Shown here: positions 24,321-32,354 of the stretch, one piece after another
How the letters are laid out: the number at the start of each line of letters is the position of its first letter
How positions within the stretch are numbered: the stretch's first letter is position 1
NCBI RefSeq assembly: GCF_002294725.1
Contig: NZ_NSFT01000008.1
Location: forward strand, 62,001 to 126,000
Direction: 5' to 3'
DNA from: Mesorhizobium sp. WSM4313
GTDB lineage: Bacteria > Pseudomonadota > Alphaproteobacteria > Rhizobiales > Rhizobiaceae
Length of the DNA stretch: 64,000 nt
Notes under the pieces: generated by a model
Databases searched by the model: none
What the model saw: only the letters and a program-made list of their open reading frames with translations
Told to the model about the DNA's origin: nothing
Made by a program: the position numbers and the translations under genes

Positions 24321-25142
24321 ATGGCAGCCGCCTACACCGAGAAGGAAATCGACGAGATCGCCGCTTTGCTGAAGGAGGGGCTGTCGGCCTCGCGCATCGC
24401 CGGCCGCTTCAGCGCGCTGCGCGGCAGCCCGGTCTCGCGCAACGCCATCATCGGCATCGTCCACCGCAACGCCGGTTTGAGCGCCATCGGCTTCGCCAAT
24501 CCCAAAGGCGGCCGCGCCGGCGGCAGGCCGAGGAAGCACGCCCGGCCGGATCGTCCGGGCAGGCGGGGCAGGACGGCGGCCGGAGGCGTGACGCTCTCCG
24601 AGCCGGCTGCGCTTGCGCGGCAAGTGGAAGACACCGACGCTGCCACAGCCAATCTCCCCCCTTGCGGGGGAGATGTCCGGTCCACCCTCCGCAGCTGCTG
24701 CGGAGGACGGGCAGAACAGAGGGGGTGCTGTCCCGCAGACCTGTCCGTCGATGGAACCGTCACGCAAGCGAATGTCGTCACTGCCCGCATTCCGCCCAAG
24801 CTCAAAAATCCCAAGCCGCGCAAACCCGCGCGCACCCTGCCGCCCGCCTGGCTCGCCCCCGGCACCCGCGAAAAATCCGAAGCGCATCTTTACAAGCTCC
24901 CGGCGCCGCCGCCTCCGGTGAACCCCGGCCGCCAGCCGCATGTCGCGGCCATGCGCTTTCTCGATTGCCTGTTCGGCCGCTGCCGCGCACCGCTCGATCT
25001 CGCGCTGCGCGAGGATGCCGAAGCCGACCCGCAAGGCGTGCGCCCGGGACCGGACATGCTCTGCTGCGGTCTGCCGACGTCGGCCACGCGCTCCTACTGC
25101 GCCCATCACCATGCAAGGTTTCACGGCCATCGCGGCAGGTGA
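24321..25142 (+). CDS. gcrA: GcrA-like cell-cycle regulator with repeat-derived insertion
   Basis: 273 residues from ATG 24321. The N-terminal GcrA DNA-binding region is clear: YTEKEIDEIAALLKEGLSASRIAGRF and SRNAIIGIVHR. The C-terminus has the Cys pattern ...DCLFGRCRAPL...MLCCGLPTSATRSYCAHHHARFH. GcrA reads methylated GANTC promoters with RNA polymerase. The length is about 100 residues above normal, because a palindromic repeat (about 24650-24735) is inserted in frame near residues 112-145 (NLPPCGGDVR). This is probably not the main chromosomal GcrA but a phage- or island-borne homologue, given the S24 repressor next to it. Confidence 0.8.
   Translation: MAAAYTEKEIDEIAALLKEGLSASRIAGRFSALRGSPVSRNAIIGIVHRNAGLSAIGFANPKGGRAGGRPRKHARPDRPGRRGRTAAGGVTLSEPAALARQVEDTDAATANLPPCGGDVRSTLRSCCGGRAEQRGCCPADLSVDGTVTQANVVTARIPPKLKNPKPRKPARTLPPAWLAPGTREKSEAHLYKLPAPPPPVNPGRQPHVAAMRFLDCLFGRCRAPLDLALREDAEADPQGVRPGPDMLCCGLPTSATRSYCAHHHARFHGHRGR
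24650..24735. repeat. Palindromic repeat inside gcrA-like gene
   Basis: AATCTCCCCCCTTGCGGGGGAGATGTCCGG and the following AGAGGGGGTGCTGTCCCGCAG match the arms of intergenic elements at 19122, 54335, 55325 and 61840. The insertion retains the reading frame. Confidence 0.8.
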
Positions 25143-25147
25143 TGTGA

Positions 25148-25216
25148 GGGCGCCAGGCTCTCCCTTCTCCCCTTGTGGGAGCATCCGGCTCGGCGCTCTG
25201 CGCCGAGCCGGATGAG
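25148..25216. repeat. Short palindromic intergenic repeat
   Basis: CTCCCTTCTCCCCTTGTGGGAGCATCCGGCTCGGCGC faces CGCCGAGCCGGATGAGGGTGT: inverted arms (CATCCGGCTCGGCG against CGCCGAGCCGGATG) with a small loop. Between gcrA-like and DUF6456 genes. Confidence 0.65.
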
Positions 25217-25263
25217 GGTGTCTCGCGCCAACATCTCTAGAATTCCAACCCAAGGACCGCACC

Positions 25264-25863
25264 ATGCCCCGCAAAGCCGCCAAGAAACCCCAGCCGCCAA
25301 AGCTACCCAAGGGCGAGGCCGAGCAGGTGCGCATCCGCCGCGACGTCGGTCACGACTTCGCGCTGAAGCCCGACGGCTTCGGCCGTCAGCGCCTGACCAC
25401 CGGTACGGCCGAGGCGCGCCGCATCTACGAGGTGTCGAACGGCGGCTACACCTCCACTGGCGGCGTCGTGCGCCTGCGCAATGTCGATCCGCTCACCGGC
25501 ATCACCTCGTTCACCCGCCAGCAGCGCGAAGCCGGCCAGCGCTTCCGCGACGATTTCGAGCGTAGCCAGCGCGAAGGCCTGCAGCCGCAATCCTGGAGCG
25601 AGCGCGTCGATACCGGCCGGATCGGCGGCGGCGTCCCGGACCGGGTGCTCTCAGCCGGCCGGGCGTATGCCCACGCTGCCGCCGCGCTCGCCCATTGGGA
25701 AGTGGCGGAAGTGGCCCGAAAAATCTGCCTCGAAGGCCAGTCGGTGAAGGCCATCGCCGAGCGCAGCGGCGACGGCCGCGACGTGGTGGTGAAGCTGCTG
25801 AAGGTGGGGTTGGATCTGCTGGCGGTGCACTACGGGATGATGATGGGGAAGAAGGTTGGGTAG
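25264..25863 (+). CDS. DUF6456 protein
   Basis: 199 residues. A basic Lys/Pro-rich head, then GTAEARRIYEVSNGGYTSTGGVVRLRNVDPLTGITSFTRQQREAGQRFRDDFERSQREGLQPQSWSERV and a C-terminal helix-turn-helix-like stretch (AIAERSGDGRDVVVKLLKVGLDLLAVHYGM). This matches the DUF6456 protein found in many Rhizobiales beside phage-type genes. Probably a DNA-binding regulator. Last gene of the module that starts at 23684. Confidence 0.75.
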   Translation: MPRKAAKKPQPPKLPKGEAEQVRIRRDVGHDFALKPDGFGRQRLTTGTAEARRIYEVSNGGYTSTGGVVRLRNVDPLTGITSFTRQQREAGQRFRDDFERSQREGLQPQSWSERVDTGRIGGGVPDRVLSAGRAYAHAAAALAHWEVAEVARKICLEGQSVKAIAERSGDGRDVVVKLLKVGLDLLAVHYGMMMGKKVG

Positions 25864-25939
25864 GGGGGCGGCATGGACGCGGCCACTTAGCAAAGCAAAG
25901 TGAATCACGATGTGAGGTGGCTGACGCGAACTTGCAGAG

Positions 25940-26085
25940 GCTCGGCGCTGCCCCTCATCCGCCCTTCGGGCACCTTCTCCCCGTAAACGGGGCGAAGGAG
26001 AAGCGCGGCATCGGCGACGGTCGCTTTCTCCCAGTTCACGGGGAGAAATTGCCCGGCAGGGCAATGAGGGGCAGCGCTGACCTTC
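25940..26085. repeat. Palindromic intergenic repeat (type 2)
   Basis: The arms GGCGCTGCCCCTCATCCG and CAATGAGGGGCAGCGCTGA are inverted. Inside are CTTCTCCCCGTAAACGGGG and CTCCCAGTTCACGGGGAG hairpins. A different family from the CCCCC-CTCGTGG-GGGAG type. Confidence 0.75.
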
Positions 26086-26089
26086 AACG

Positions 26090-27370
26090 TTATTTGCGGA
26101 GTCCGGTGTGCGTTTTGGAGGTTGGCTCCTCGCCACCCTCAGGCTTCCCCTCCCACCCGAACACGCTCCGTCCGCCCAGCAAATGCGACTGGTCCATCTC
26201 GCCGGCGACGATCTCCTTCAGGCTCGGCCCCGTCACGTAGCGCTCCATCCGACGGGACTCTCCATCCAGCCGCCTCAGCGCCTCCAACTCTTCGGTTCTT
26301 CCGAGCTTGGCTTTGCCCACCGCCGATTTCAGCACGGTGATGGTCTCGTCATAGACTTTCAGCGGCACGGGGAAGGGGTGGCGGTCCTTGCCGCCATGGG
26401 CGAGGGAGAAGCGCGCCGGGTCGGAGAAGCGATAGGGCGCGCCGTGCACCACTTCCGACACCATGGCCAGAGCCCGCACCGTGCGCGGGCCGACGCCGGG
26501 GACCAGCAGCAATTCAGGAAAATCCTTCGGGCCGCTTTCGATGGCCGAGGCGATGTTGCCATGCAGGCGGCGCATGACGATGTCGCTTTCGCGCACGTCG
26601 TGATGAGCCGGCATGACGAGGTTGGGCAGCAGCGGCTGCGCGGCCGGTTCAGGCTCCGACCGCGGTTCCAGCGCGGCCAGCTCGGTCAGGATCTTTTCCG
26701 GGCTCATCGTCTTGAGCAGCGCGATCTGGCCGCCGCGGGCTTTCTCGGCGCGACGGTCGGTCAGGTTGACGATCTCGCCCTGGCGCTCGCCTTCGATCGC
26801 CGCATGCGGTTGGTCGACGAAGCTTTTGAGCCCCTCCGACAGCCAGTGGTAGCGGCGTGCCTGGCGAGCATCGCCATTCATGCCTTGCTGCACCACCACC
26901 CAGCGCCCATCATCGGTGACGATGAAGCCGTGCAGATAGAGGTCGTAACCGTCCTGCACGGCGGCGCTGTCCACCTTGGCGACGAGCCGGCTGGCGGTGG
27001 CCAGGGCATCGCCGTCCAGCCCGACGCGCTCGCCGATCGCCAGCAACTCGCCGGGCGTCTTGCGCGAATGCGCGCCGCGCCCGCCGCAGACATGGATGCC
27101 GAGCTCATTGCTGAGCGGATTGAGCCCCCGCTTCAGCGCGCCGATGACGGAGGTGGTGATGCCGGAGGAATGCCAGTCCATGCCCATCACGGCGCCGAAG
27201 GACTGGAACCAGAAGGGATGCGCCAGACGCCGCAAAAGCTCATCGCGGCCGTAGTGGTGGATGATCGCCTCGCACAGCACTGCGCCGAGCTTCGTCATCC
27301 GATCGCCCAGCCACTTCGGGACCCGCCCGCCATGCAGCGGCAGGTCGGCGCTGCCGCTTCGCTGCGTCAA
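26090..27370 (-). CDS. DUF763 protein
   Basis: 426 residues if started at TTG 27370 (MTQRSGSADLPLHGGRVPKWL), where GGAGAAC stands 8 bp upstream and the sequence begins exactly as family members do. ATG 27406 is an alternative without a ribosome site. Further landmarks: GMDWHSSGITTSVIGALKRGL, GRWVVVQQGMN and LLLVPGVGPRTVRAL, a helix-hairpin-helix-like motif near residue 310. DUF763 occurs in bacteria and archaea; it is thought to act on nucleic acids, but no activity is established. Cytoplasmic, single gene. Confidence 0.85.
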   Translation of the reverse strand: MTQRSGSADLPLHGGRVPKWLGDRMTKLGAVLCEAIIHHYGRDELLRRLAHPFWFQSFGAVMGMDWHSSGITTSVIGALKRGLNPLSNELGIHVCGGRGAHSRKTPGELLAIGERVGLDGDALATASRLVAKVDSAAVQDGYDLYLHGFIVTDDGRWVVVQQGMNGDARQARRYHWLSEGLKSFVDQPHAAIEGERQGEIVNLTDRRAEKARGGQIALLKTMSPEKILTELAALEPRSEPEPAAQPLLPNLVMPAHHDVRESDIVMRRLHGNIASAIESGPKDFPELLLVPGVGPRTVRALAMVSEVVHGAPYRFSDPARFSLAHGGKDRHPFPVPLKVYDETITVLKSAVGKAKLGRTEELEALRRLDGESRRMERYVTGPSLKEIVAGEMDQSHLLGGRSVFGWEGKPEGGEEPTSKTHTGLRK

Positions 27371-27432
27371 GGATGTTCTCCGTGGATGCCGGAGAATTGA
27401 TGGCATTTTGCCGGGAATTTGCAAGGCGCCGA

Positions 27433-27470
27433 CACGATCTCCCCCCACGAGGAGGGAGATCAGTCCGCCG
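27433..27470. repeat. Truncated palindromic repeat arm
   Basis: ATCTCCCCCCACGAGGAGGGAGATCAG is one hairpin arm of the CCCCC-CTCGTGG-GGGAG family. A similar remnant, CCATCTCCCTCGCGAGTAGGAGATCAG, is at 28390-28416, and another at 29715-29742. Confidence 0.6.
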
Positions 27471-27475
27471 GCCCG

Positions 27476-27808
27476 CTAATACCGGTAATAATACCCGTGG
27501 TGATGCCTGTGATGGTGCCGATGATGATGCCTATGGTGGTACCGATGGGGATAGATGTAGTAGTGCCTGTAATACCGATGGTACCGGTAGTGCGGATAGC
27601 GGACCACGTAGCCGGGATAGTAGTCATCGTAGTAGCGCGGGCCGTAATAGCGGCCGCCGTAATCGTAGAACGGGCCGCCGCCGTAGAACGGGACACCGAA
27701 GAACGGGCTGAAGCCGCCGAACGGCCCGAAGAACTGTGCATCCGCAGGCGCGACCGTGGCTGCGGCGGAGGCGACGGCAATCGCCGAAGCAAGTAAGAGT
27801 TTTCTCAT
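27476..27808 (-). CDS. Secreted Tyr/His/Arg-rich protein 1
   Basis: 110 residues from ATG 27808 (GGAGGTTGCC upstream). Signal peptide MRKLLLASAIAVASAAATVAPADA, a Gly/Phe/Pro segment, then a tail of alternating Tyr, Arg and His (YRYHRYYRHYYIYPHRY, then HHRHHH blocks). No Cys. Such tails bind metals or polyanions readily; that is inference. First of three paralogues in a row, all with the same leader and EcfG promoter. Confidence 0.75.
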   Translation of the reverse strand: MRKLLLASAIAVASAAATVAPADAQFFGPFGGFSPFFGVPFYGGGPFYDYGGRYYGPRYYDDYYPGYVVRYPHYRYHRYYRHYYIYPHRYHHRHHHRHHHRHHHGYYYRY

Positions 27809-27841
27809 GGCAACCTCCTCCTGAAGGCCGATTACCAAATA

Positions 27842-27866
27842 AACGGTCGCTGCAAGCGTATGTTCC
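27842..27866 (-). promoter_or_regulatory. EcfG-type promoter of Tyr/His-rich protein 1
   Basis: The minus strand reads GGAAC (27866-27862), 16 bases, CGTT (27845-27842); 34 bp before the start codon. Followed upstream by ATCGCTAATATTCGC, shared with the next paralogue. Confidence 0.8.
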
Positions 27867-27956
27867 CGATCGCTAATATTCGCAGCGCGTGGTCACCCTC
27901 GAGGGATGGGTCGCAAAAGCGGTTAACTAAAAGGCCAGCCGCCGTTGCAGCGAGGC

Positions 27957-28286
27957 TCAATACCTGCAGACGCGGATCGCCTCGTAGACTCGGTGGTGAT
28001 GACGCCAGTGTCTCACATATTCGACTTGGCAGCGCCTGTGATGCCGGAGATAGTAATTCCGGTAGTAATGCGGCCTGTAGCTATAATACTGGTGGTAATA
28101 CGGCCGATACATGTAGGGGTCACTGTAATAGTCGTCACCGTAATATGGCCCGTAATCGTTGTAATAGTCGTCGTAATAACCGTCCCCGATGCCGATCCCG
28201 AATTCTAGGCGTCCGGCATTGGCCGGGCCGATCACGGCGAATGCCGACGCAATGGCTATAACGGAGGCGAGCAGGAGCGTTTTCAT
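27957..28286 (-). CDS. Secreted Tyr/His-rich protein 2
   Basis: 109 residues from ATG 28286 (GGAGGTAGTC upstream). Signal peptide ending PANAG, then GIGIGDGYYDDYYNDYGPYYGDDYY, Tyr-rich middle, and the C-terminal motif CQVEYVRHWRHHHRVYEAIRVCRY. Two Cys bracket the HWRHHHRV core, which suggests a disulfide-closed loop rich in potential metal ligands. The motif recurs in protein 3. Envelope or extracellular; function unknown. Confidence 0.78.
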   Translation of the reverse strand: MKTLLLASVIAIASAFAVIGPANAGRLEFGIGIGDGYYDDYYNDYGPYYGDDYYSDPYMYRPYYHQYYSYRPHYYRNYYLRHHRRCQVEYVRHWRHHHRVYEAIRVCRY

Positions 28287-28319
28287 GACTACCTCCTCCC
28301 TGGAGTTGATCACCCCATA

Positions 28320-28345
28320 AACGCGCCGGAGGCAGGTTATGTTCC
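28320..28345 (-). promoter_or_regulatory. EcfG-type promoter of Tyr/His-rich protein 2
   Basis: GGAAC (28345-28341), 17 bases, CGTT (28323-28320) on the minus strand. The same AAATCGCTAATATTCGC block follows upstream as in the neighbour. Confidence 0.8.
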
Positions 28346-28437
28346 AAATCGCTAATATTCGCCCGCCCATCCCAGGGATGGGCGGGCGGCCATCTCCCTC
28401 GCGAGTAGGAGATCAGCCAATCATGGGCACCGCTCGG

Positions 28438-28749
28438 TCAGCGCTCGCAGATGCGGATTTTTTCGATGACGCGGTGGTGATGGCGCCAGTGCTTCACGAT
28501 TCTGACCCGGCAATTATCGCCATAATACCGGCTATGATAGCGGACCACATAACGTTCACGATCCGGGACATAGTAGTCGTCATCATCGTAGACATGCCGG
28601 TAATAGCGGTGAGGGTAGTATCCGCCATAATAGTCGTCGTCATAGCCTGGACCGACGCCGATACCGAGTTGCACGCTGCCGGCGCTGGCCGGCGCGATCG
28701 CGAACGCCGAGGCGATGGCGATCATCGAAGCAAGCAGAAGCTTTTTCAT
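28438..28749 (-). CDS. Secreted Tyr/His-rich protein 3
   Basis: 103 residues from ATG 28749 (AAGGAGGCAGCG upstream). Signal peptide MKKLLLASMIAIASAFAIAPASAG, Gly/Asp/Tyr linker (GVGPGYDDDYYGGYY), then NCRVRIVKHWRHHHRVIEKIRICER, aligned with the C-terminal motif of protein 2: Cys, four to six residues, HWRHHHRV-E-IR-C. Clear tandem duplication of an envelope protein. Confidence 0.78.
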   Translation of the reverse strand: MKKLLLASMIAIASAFAIAPASAGSVQLGIGVGPGYDDDYYGGYYPHRYYRHVYDDDDYYVPDRERYVVRYHSRYYGDNCRVRIVKHWRHHHRVIEKIRICER

Positions 28750-28789
28750 CGCTGCCTCCTTGAGTTGCAGGACGCCCCTTCGAGAGATA

Positions 28790-28815
28790 AACGGTTTCGA
28801 CGGGGCCGGTGTTCC
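28790..28815 (-). promoter_or_regulatory. EcfG-type promoter of Tyr/His-rich protein 3
   Basis: GGAAC (28815-28811), 17 bases, CGTT (28793-28790) on the minus strand, 41 bp before the start codon. Confidence 0.78.
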
Positions 28816-29001
28816 GAGGAAAATGCGCGGCCCCTGTCTCGGGGACGAGCCCGTTCGCAAATGCGGGAAAACGCTCGCTCCCCCGCAAGGGCGCACGGAC
28901 CAGCAGGAATAGCGCGTCGCGCGATGTCGCAGCATCACTCGCGCACCTTGGCGCCATCGGCTATGCCACACCTGACGTAAATCTCAACCGCAGGAGCTCC
29001 C

Positions 29002-29355
29002 ATGACCAAGCAGACCATTCTCAAATTCGGCGCCGTCGAGCATGCCGAGGCCGGCGACCTGCCGGGCTGGATCGTCGTGGAGGGTAGGCCGACCATGCAG
29101 ACGGCCGTGCAGCACACCACCGGGGACGGCAAGGTGATGTCCGGCACCTGGCGCGCTTCGCCCGGCACCTATCACGCCACCTACACCGATTATGAATTCG
29201 TCCACATGATCGCCGGCCGCATCATCATCACGCCCGACGGCGGCGAGCCGGTCGAGGTCGGCCCTGGCGATGCTTTCGTGGTCGAAGCCGATTTCAAAGG
29301 GACGTGGAAGATCCTCGAGCCGGTGACGAAGCATTTTGTCGTTGTGGTGGGGTGA
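29002..29355 (+). CDS. Small cupin (EutQ-like) protein
   Basis: 117 residues. MSGTWRASPGTYHATYTDYEFVHMIAGRIIITPDGGEPVEVGPGDAFVVEADFKGTWKILE is a complete cupin_3-type barrel; the family often lacks the canonical metal His triad, and here only YHATY and VHMI could supply ligands. Soluble, no signal peptide. GCAGGAGCTCCC precedes ATG 29002. Single gene, downstream region is repeat-rich. Function unknown; may act in sugar or amine metabolism. Confidence 0.82.
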   Translation: MTKQTILKFGAVEHAEAGDLPGWIVVEGRPTMQTAVQHTTGDGKVMSGTWRASPGTYHATYTDYEFVHMIAGRIIITPDGGEPVEVGPGDAFVVEADFKGTWKILEPVTKHFVVVVG

Positions 29356-29451
29356 GGGGGGCATGAGCTGCTGATCTCTCCCCACAACGACTACGCTACG
29401 CACACAACCTCTGTGACTGGCGTGACTGATCAGGCCGAAGCTTGATTGCCA

Positions 29452-29625
29452 GGTGGTTCCCCCAATCCGTCGCTGCTTCGCAGCGCCACCTTTCCCCCCT
29501 CCGGAGGGAAAGGAAGGGAGCGTTGCTGGACGGACGTTGACGGCAAAAGCTTGGCGCCTTTCCTCTACCCCCCGTCGATCGGGGGAAAGGTGGCTCGGCG
29601 AAGCCGAGACGGAGTGGGGGTCGAC
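29452..29625. repeat. Palindromic intergenic repeat (type 3)
   Basis: Left arm: CCGTCGCTGCTTCGCAGCG, CCACCTTTCCCCCCTCCGG. Right arm: CGATCGGGGGAAAGGTGG, CTCGGCGAAGCCGAGACGG. The arms are inverted and enclose about 60 unique bases. Fills the 29356-29736 gap together with a truncated type-1 arm. Confidence 0.75.
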
Positions 29626-29736
29626 CAGCGCTACATAGGACAATGCATGCGCCAAGCTGCCATGCACGCTATCGCCAAAGGCCAGCCGCTTGGAAATGTG
29701 TGCATGCCGTAGCCCACAAGGGGGAGATTGGCAGCA

Positions 29737-31737
29737 TCACCTTCCCACCTTGGAAATCACCCTCTTCTCCACGTCCGGCTCCAGCGATTTCGCGAAGGGT
29801 GTCGCCATATGGTGCCGGTCGCGGAAGGCGAGCTTGCCGTCGATGAAGACGTGGCAAATGGTGGCGCTGCAGAAGCGGTCGGTGAGGTCGACGTAAGCAG
29901 CGTTGGGGATGCTGTCGACAATATCGCGCTCCACCGCCGCCATCTTGTCGTTGGCGGCATAGGCCCGCGTCTGGTCGCAGCGCGAGGGCGTTTCGTTCCG
30001 CCAAAGCGCCCGCGCCACGCAGGTGTCGACATTCGCGTTGTTGAATGGCACGTCGCGGATGAAGGCGACCTTGAGGCCGGCTTGGCTCAGACTGGTGAGC
30101 GTGGAGCGCAGGCCGGCCCGCCAGTCGGCGTCCTGACTGTCCATGTCGCCGTCGCGCCCCGCCATCTTGCGCCCGCTGCTCAGCGCCAGTTCCGATATGA
30201 CCACCAGCGCTGGCTTTGCGCGGATGATCTCCTTGATCGCCTGCTCGCGCCAGCGGTCGCATTCTGCGTAGGCGCGCTTCAGCTCGGACGACCAGACGCT
30301 GATGCGCGAGGCGCGGCAGGAGTTTTTCAGCCAGGTCATCACCCGGTAGCCGTTTTTCCGGCCCGCCTCGATCAGCGGCGTCGACCAGTGGTCGGCGTGG
30401 GAGTCGCCGAACAGGGCTATGGTGCGCCCGCCGTCGCCGAACACACAAGGGATCGGCGTGACCGTCTCGTAGTCCAGCACGCAGCCTGCTTTGGCGCGGG
30501 CCGTGGAGGGTTCGGCGGCGCTCGCGGCGATGATGCGCTGCCGCGGGTCGAGATCATGCGCGGCGAGCCTGGCATTGCCGTAGGCGGCTGCGACGCCGGT
30601 GCCGGTCAGGAGGAGGGCCGGCACCAGCGCCCGCGCCGCATTGGCCATCAGCCAGCCGCTGCGACGGATCGGGTTCTCGATGAGGTGGTAGCTGAGGATG
30701 GACAACGCGAGTGTCAGCGCAAGGCAATAGAGCCGCTCGGCAGGCGTCAGCTCCGGCGCCAGCATGCCCGCATAGACGATGACCGGCCAATGCCAGAGAT
30801 AGAGCGAATAGGAGAGCCTGCCGATCCATTGCAAAGGCGGCAGCGCCAGGGCGGCGTTCACGCAGTTCCGTTCGGAATTGCGCAAACGAGGAGTGCCGTC
30901 CCTGACGCCGGCCGCTCCCGCCTTGAGCAGAAGGACTGTGCCGGCCACCGGCAGAAGCGCCAGAAAGCCGGGGAAGGGAGCGTCCTCGCTGAAGGTGAGA
31001 TAAGCGGCCCCGATCATCGCCAGTCCGGCCAGGCTCAACGCCCGCCCCAGCCGCGGACGCTCCTGCAACAGCCGCGCCGGCACCATCGATGCGAGGCCGC
31101 CGGCGGCAAATTCCCATGCGCGCAGCGGCGAAAAGTAGAACGCCCAGGGTGGCGATACGATCGTCAGCCAGGCGCAGAGGACAAAGGAGACGAGGCCGGC
31201 CGCGGCGATTGCAATGATGATCGAGCGTTTGCCCGGCTTCAGCCAGGCGGCCAGCATCAGCAGCGCCGGCCAGGCGAGGTAGAATTGTTCCTCGACCGAC
31301 AGCGACCAGTAATGGATGAACGGATTGCTCGCGGCGTCTTTGGCGAAATAGTCGAACGACCAGCGGATCAGCCACAGATTGATCATATAGGCCGAGGCGA
31401 ACATGGCGCCCTTGGAATAGAGCGCCTGTTCTTCCGGCGACAGGATGACCGCGCCGGCGGCAAGTGTGGCGACGATGACGAAAAGCGCCGCCGGCAGCAG
31501 GCGCCGCGCGCGCCGGGCGTAGAAACGCAGAAGGTCGAGCCGGCCGGTGCCGGAAATCTCGGTGACCAGATGGCGGGTGATCAGATAGCCCGAGATGACG
31601 AAGAAGATGTCGACCCCGGCAAAGCCGCCGGGCAGCGCGGTCAGGCCGAAATGGTAGGCGATGACGCCCGCCACGGCCACCGCCCGCAACCCTTCTATGT
31701 CGGGCCGGAAATCCTGCGCTGATGCTGACACGAACAC
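29737..31737 (-). CDS. OafA/YrhL-type acyltransferase with SGNH domain
   Basis: 666 residues. The N-terminal part (residues 10-350) is the acyltransferase 3 membrane domain, starting FRPDIEGLRAVAVAGVIAYHF with about 10 helices. The C-terminal part (about 400-660) is an extracytoplasmic SGNH hydrolase-like domain with FGDSHADHW (Ser) and RDRHHMA (Asp/His). Such fusions O-acetylate cell-surface polysaccharide. Start ATG 31737. No polysaccharide genes adjoin it; a similar role in LPS or EPS decoration is inferred. Confidence 0.88.
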   Translation of the reverse strand: MFVSASAQDFRPDIEGLRAVAVAGVIAYHFGLTALPGGFAGVDIFFVISGYLITRHLVTEISGTGRLDLLRFYARRARRLLPAALFVIVATLAAGAVILSPEEQALYSKGAMFASAYMINLWLIRWSFDYFAKDAASNPFIHYWSLSVEEQFYLAWPALLMLAAWLKPGKRSIIIAIAAAGLVSFVLCAWLTIVSPPWAFYFSPLRAWEFAAGGLASMVPARLLQERPRLGRALSLAGLAMIGAAYLTFSEDAPFPGFLALLPVAGTVLLLKAGAAGVRDGTPRLRNSERNCVNAALALPPLQWIGRLSYSLYLWHWPVIVYAGMLAPELTPAERLYCLALTLALSILSYHLIENPIRRSGWLMANAARALVPALLLTGTGVAAAYGNARLAAHDLDPRQRIIAASAAEPSTARAKAGCVLDYETVTPIPCVFGDGGRTIALFGDSHADHWSTPLIEAGRKNGYRVMTWLKNSCRASRISVWSSELKRAYAECDRWREQAIKEIIRAKPALVVISELALSSGRKMAGRDGDMDSQDADWRAGLRSTLTSLSQAGLKVAFIRDVPFNNANVDTCVARALWRNETPSRCDQTRAYAANDKMAAVERDIVDSIPNAAYVDLTDRFCSATICHVFIDGKLAFRDRHHMATPFAKSLEPDVEKRVISKVGR

Positions 31738-31960
31738 GAACCTCGCAAGCTCGTTCGTATCCCGCCTTGGGGAAGACTTGCGCCTGTGGGCTCATATCGC
31801 AATGCAACAAATCTAACGCGGTGCAACATAAAGGGAGGGCGACGACGTGCGGCAGCACCGGAATTGCCGAGATCCTCCCTTCCGGAGGTGACTAGCCGGC
31901 GGCGCTCCCGCCGCAATAAAGCAGCCGGTCGCATGATCTCCCACAAGGGCCGCGCCGCAT

Positions 31961-32354
31961 TCACGCCTTCTTCACGAACTTCGTCTTCAGAACAAGGCCC
32001 TTCACCTGCTTGGTGTTGCATTCGATCTCGCCGGGATTGCCGTTGAGGCGGATATTCTTCACCAGCGTGCCGCGCTTGACCGTCTCGGACGTGCCCTTGA
32101 CCTTGAGGTCCTTGATCTGTGACGGAGTCGCCGTCCTTCAGCGTAGTTCCGTTGCCGTCTTTTACGATAGCGTCTGTCATGGCGGATTGCATGGCCTGCG
32201 CCCCGCCTATCGCGCCGATCACGGCCGGGTCAAGCAGGCTGGAGCTGGTCATCTTGCCTGCAAGGGCGAGATATGGCGCTACCTCGTAATAATCGCTTGC
32301 CAGACGTGACAGGCTTTCGGCGGTGACGGCCGCAGTGCCATCCTCGGACTTCAC
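31961..32354 (-). pseudogene. Remnant with PhnA/YjdM C-terminal domain, frameshifted
   Basis: From GTG 32354 the frame gives MKSEDGTAAVTAESLSRL... and reaches IVKDGNGTTLKDGDSVT, the typical start of the YjdM/PhnA C-terminal domain. Near 32118 the frame breaks; in another frame the sequence continues IKDLKVKGTSETVKRGTLV and NPGEIECNTKQVKG, ending KFVKKA with TGA at 31961. The usual N-terminal zinc ribbon of YjdM is missing; the first 65 residues are of unknown origin. A single-base indel accounts for the break. Confidence 0.7.

Noticed and set aside
22971..25863. Complete prophage
   Set aside because: No integrase, terminase, capsid, tail or attachment-site duplication in the surrounding sequence; only the regulatory genes are present.
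29728..31722. Long plus-strand open frame opposite the acyltransferase
   Set aside because: Same reason: the minus strand encodes a complete OafA-type protein with catalytic motifs.
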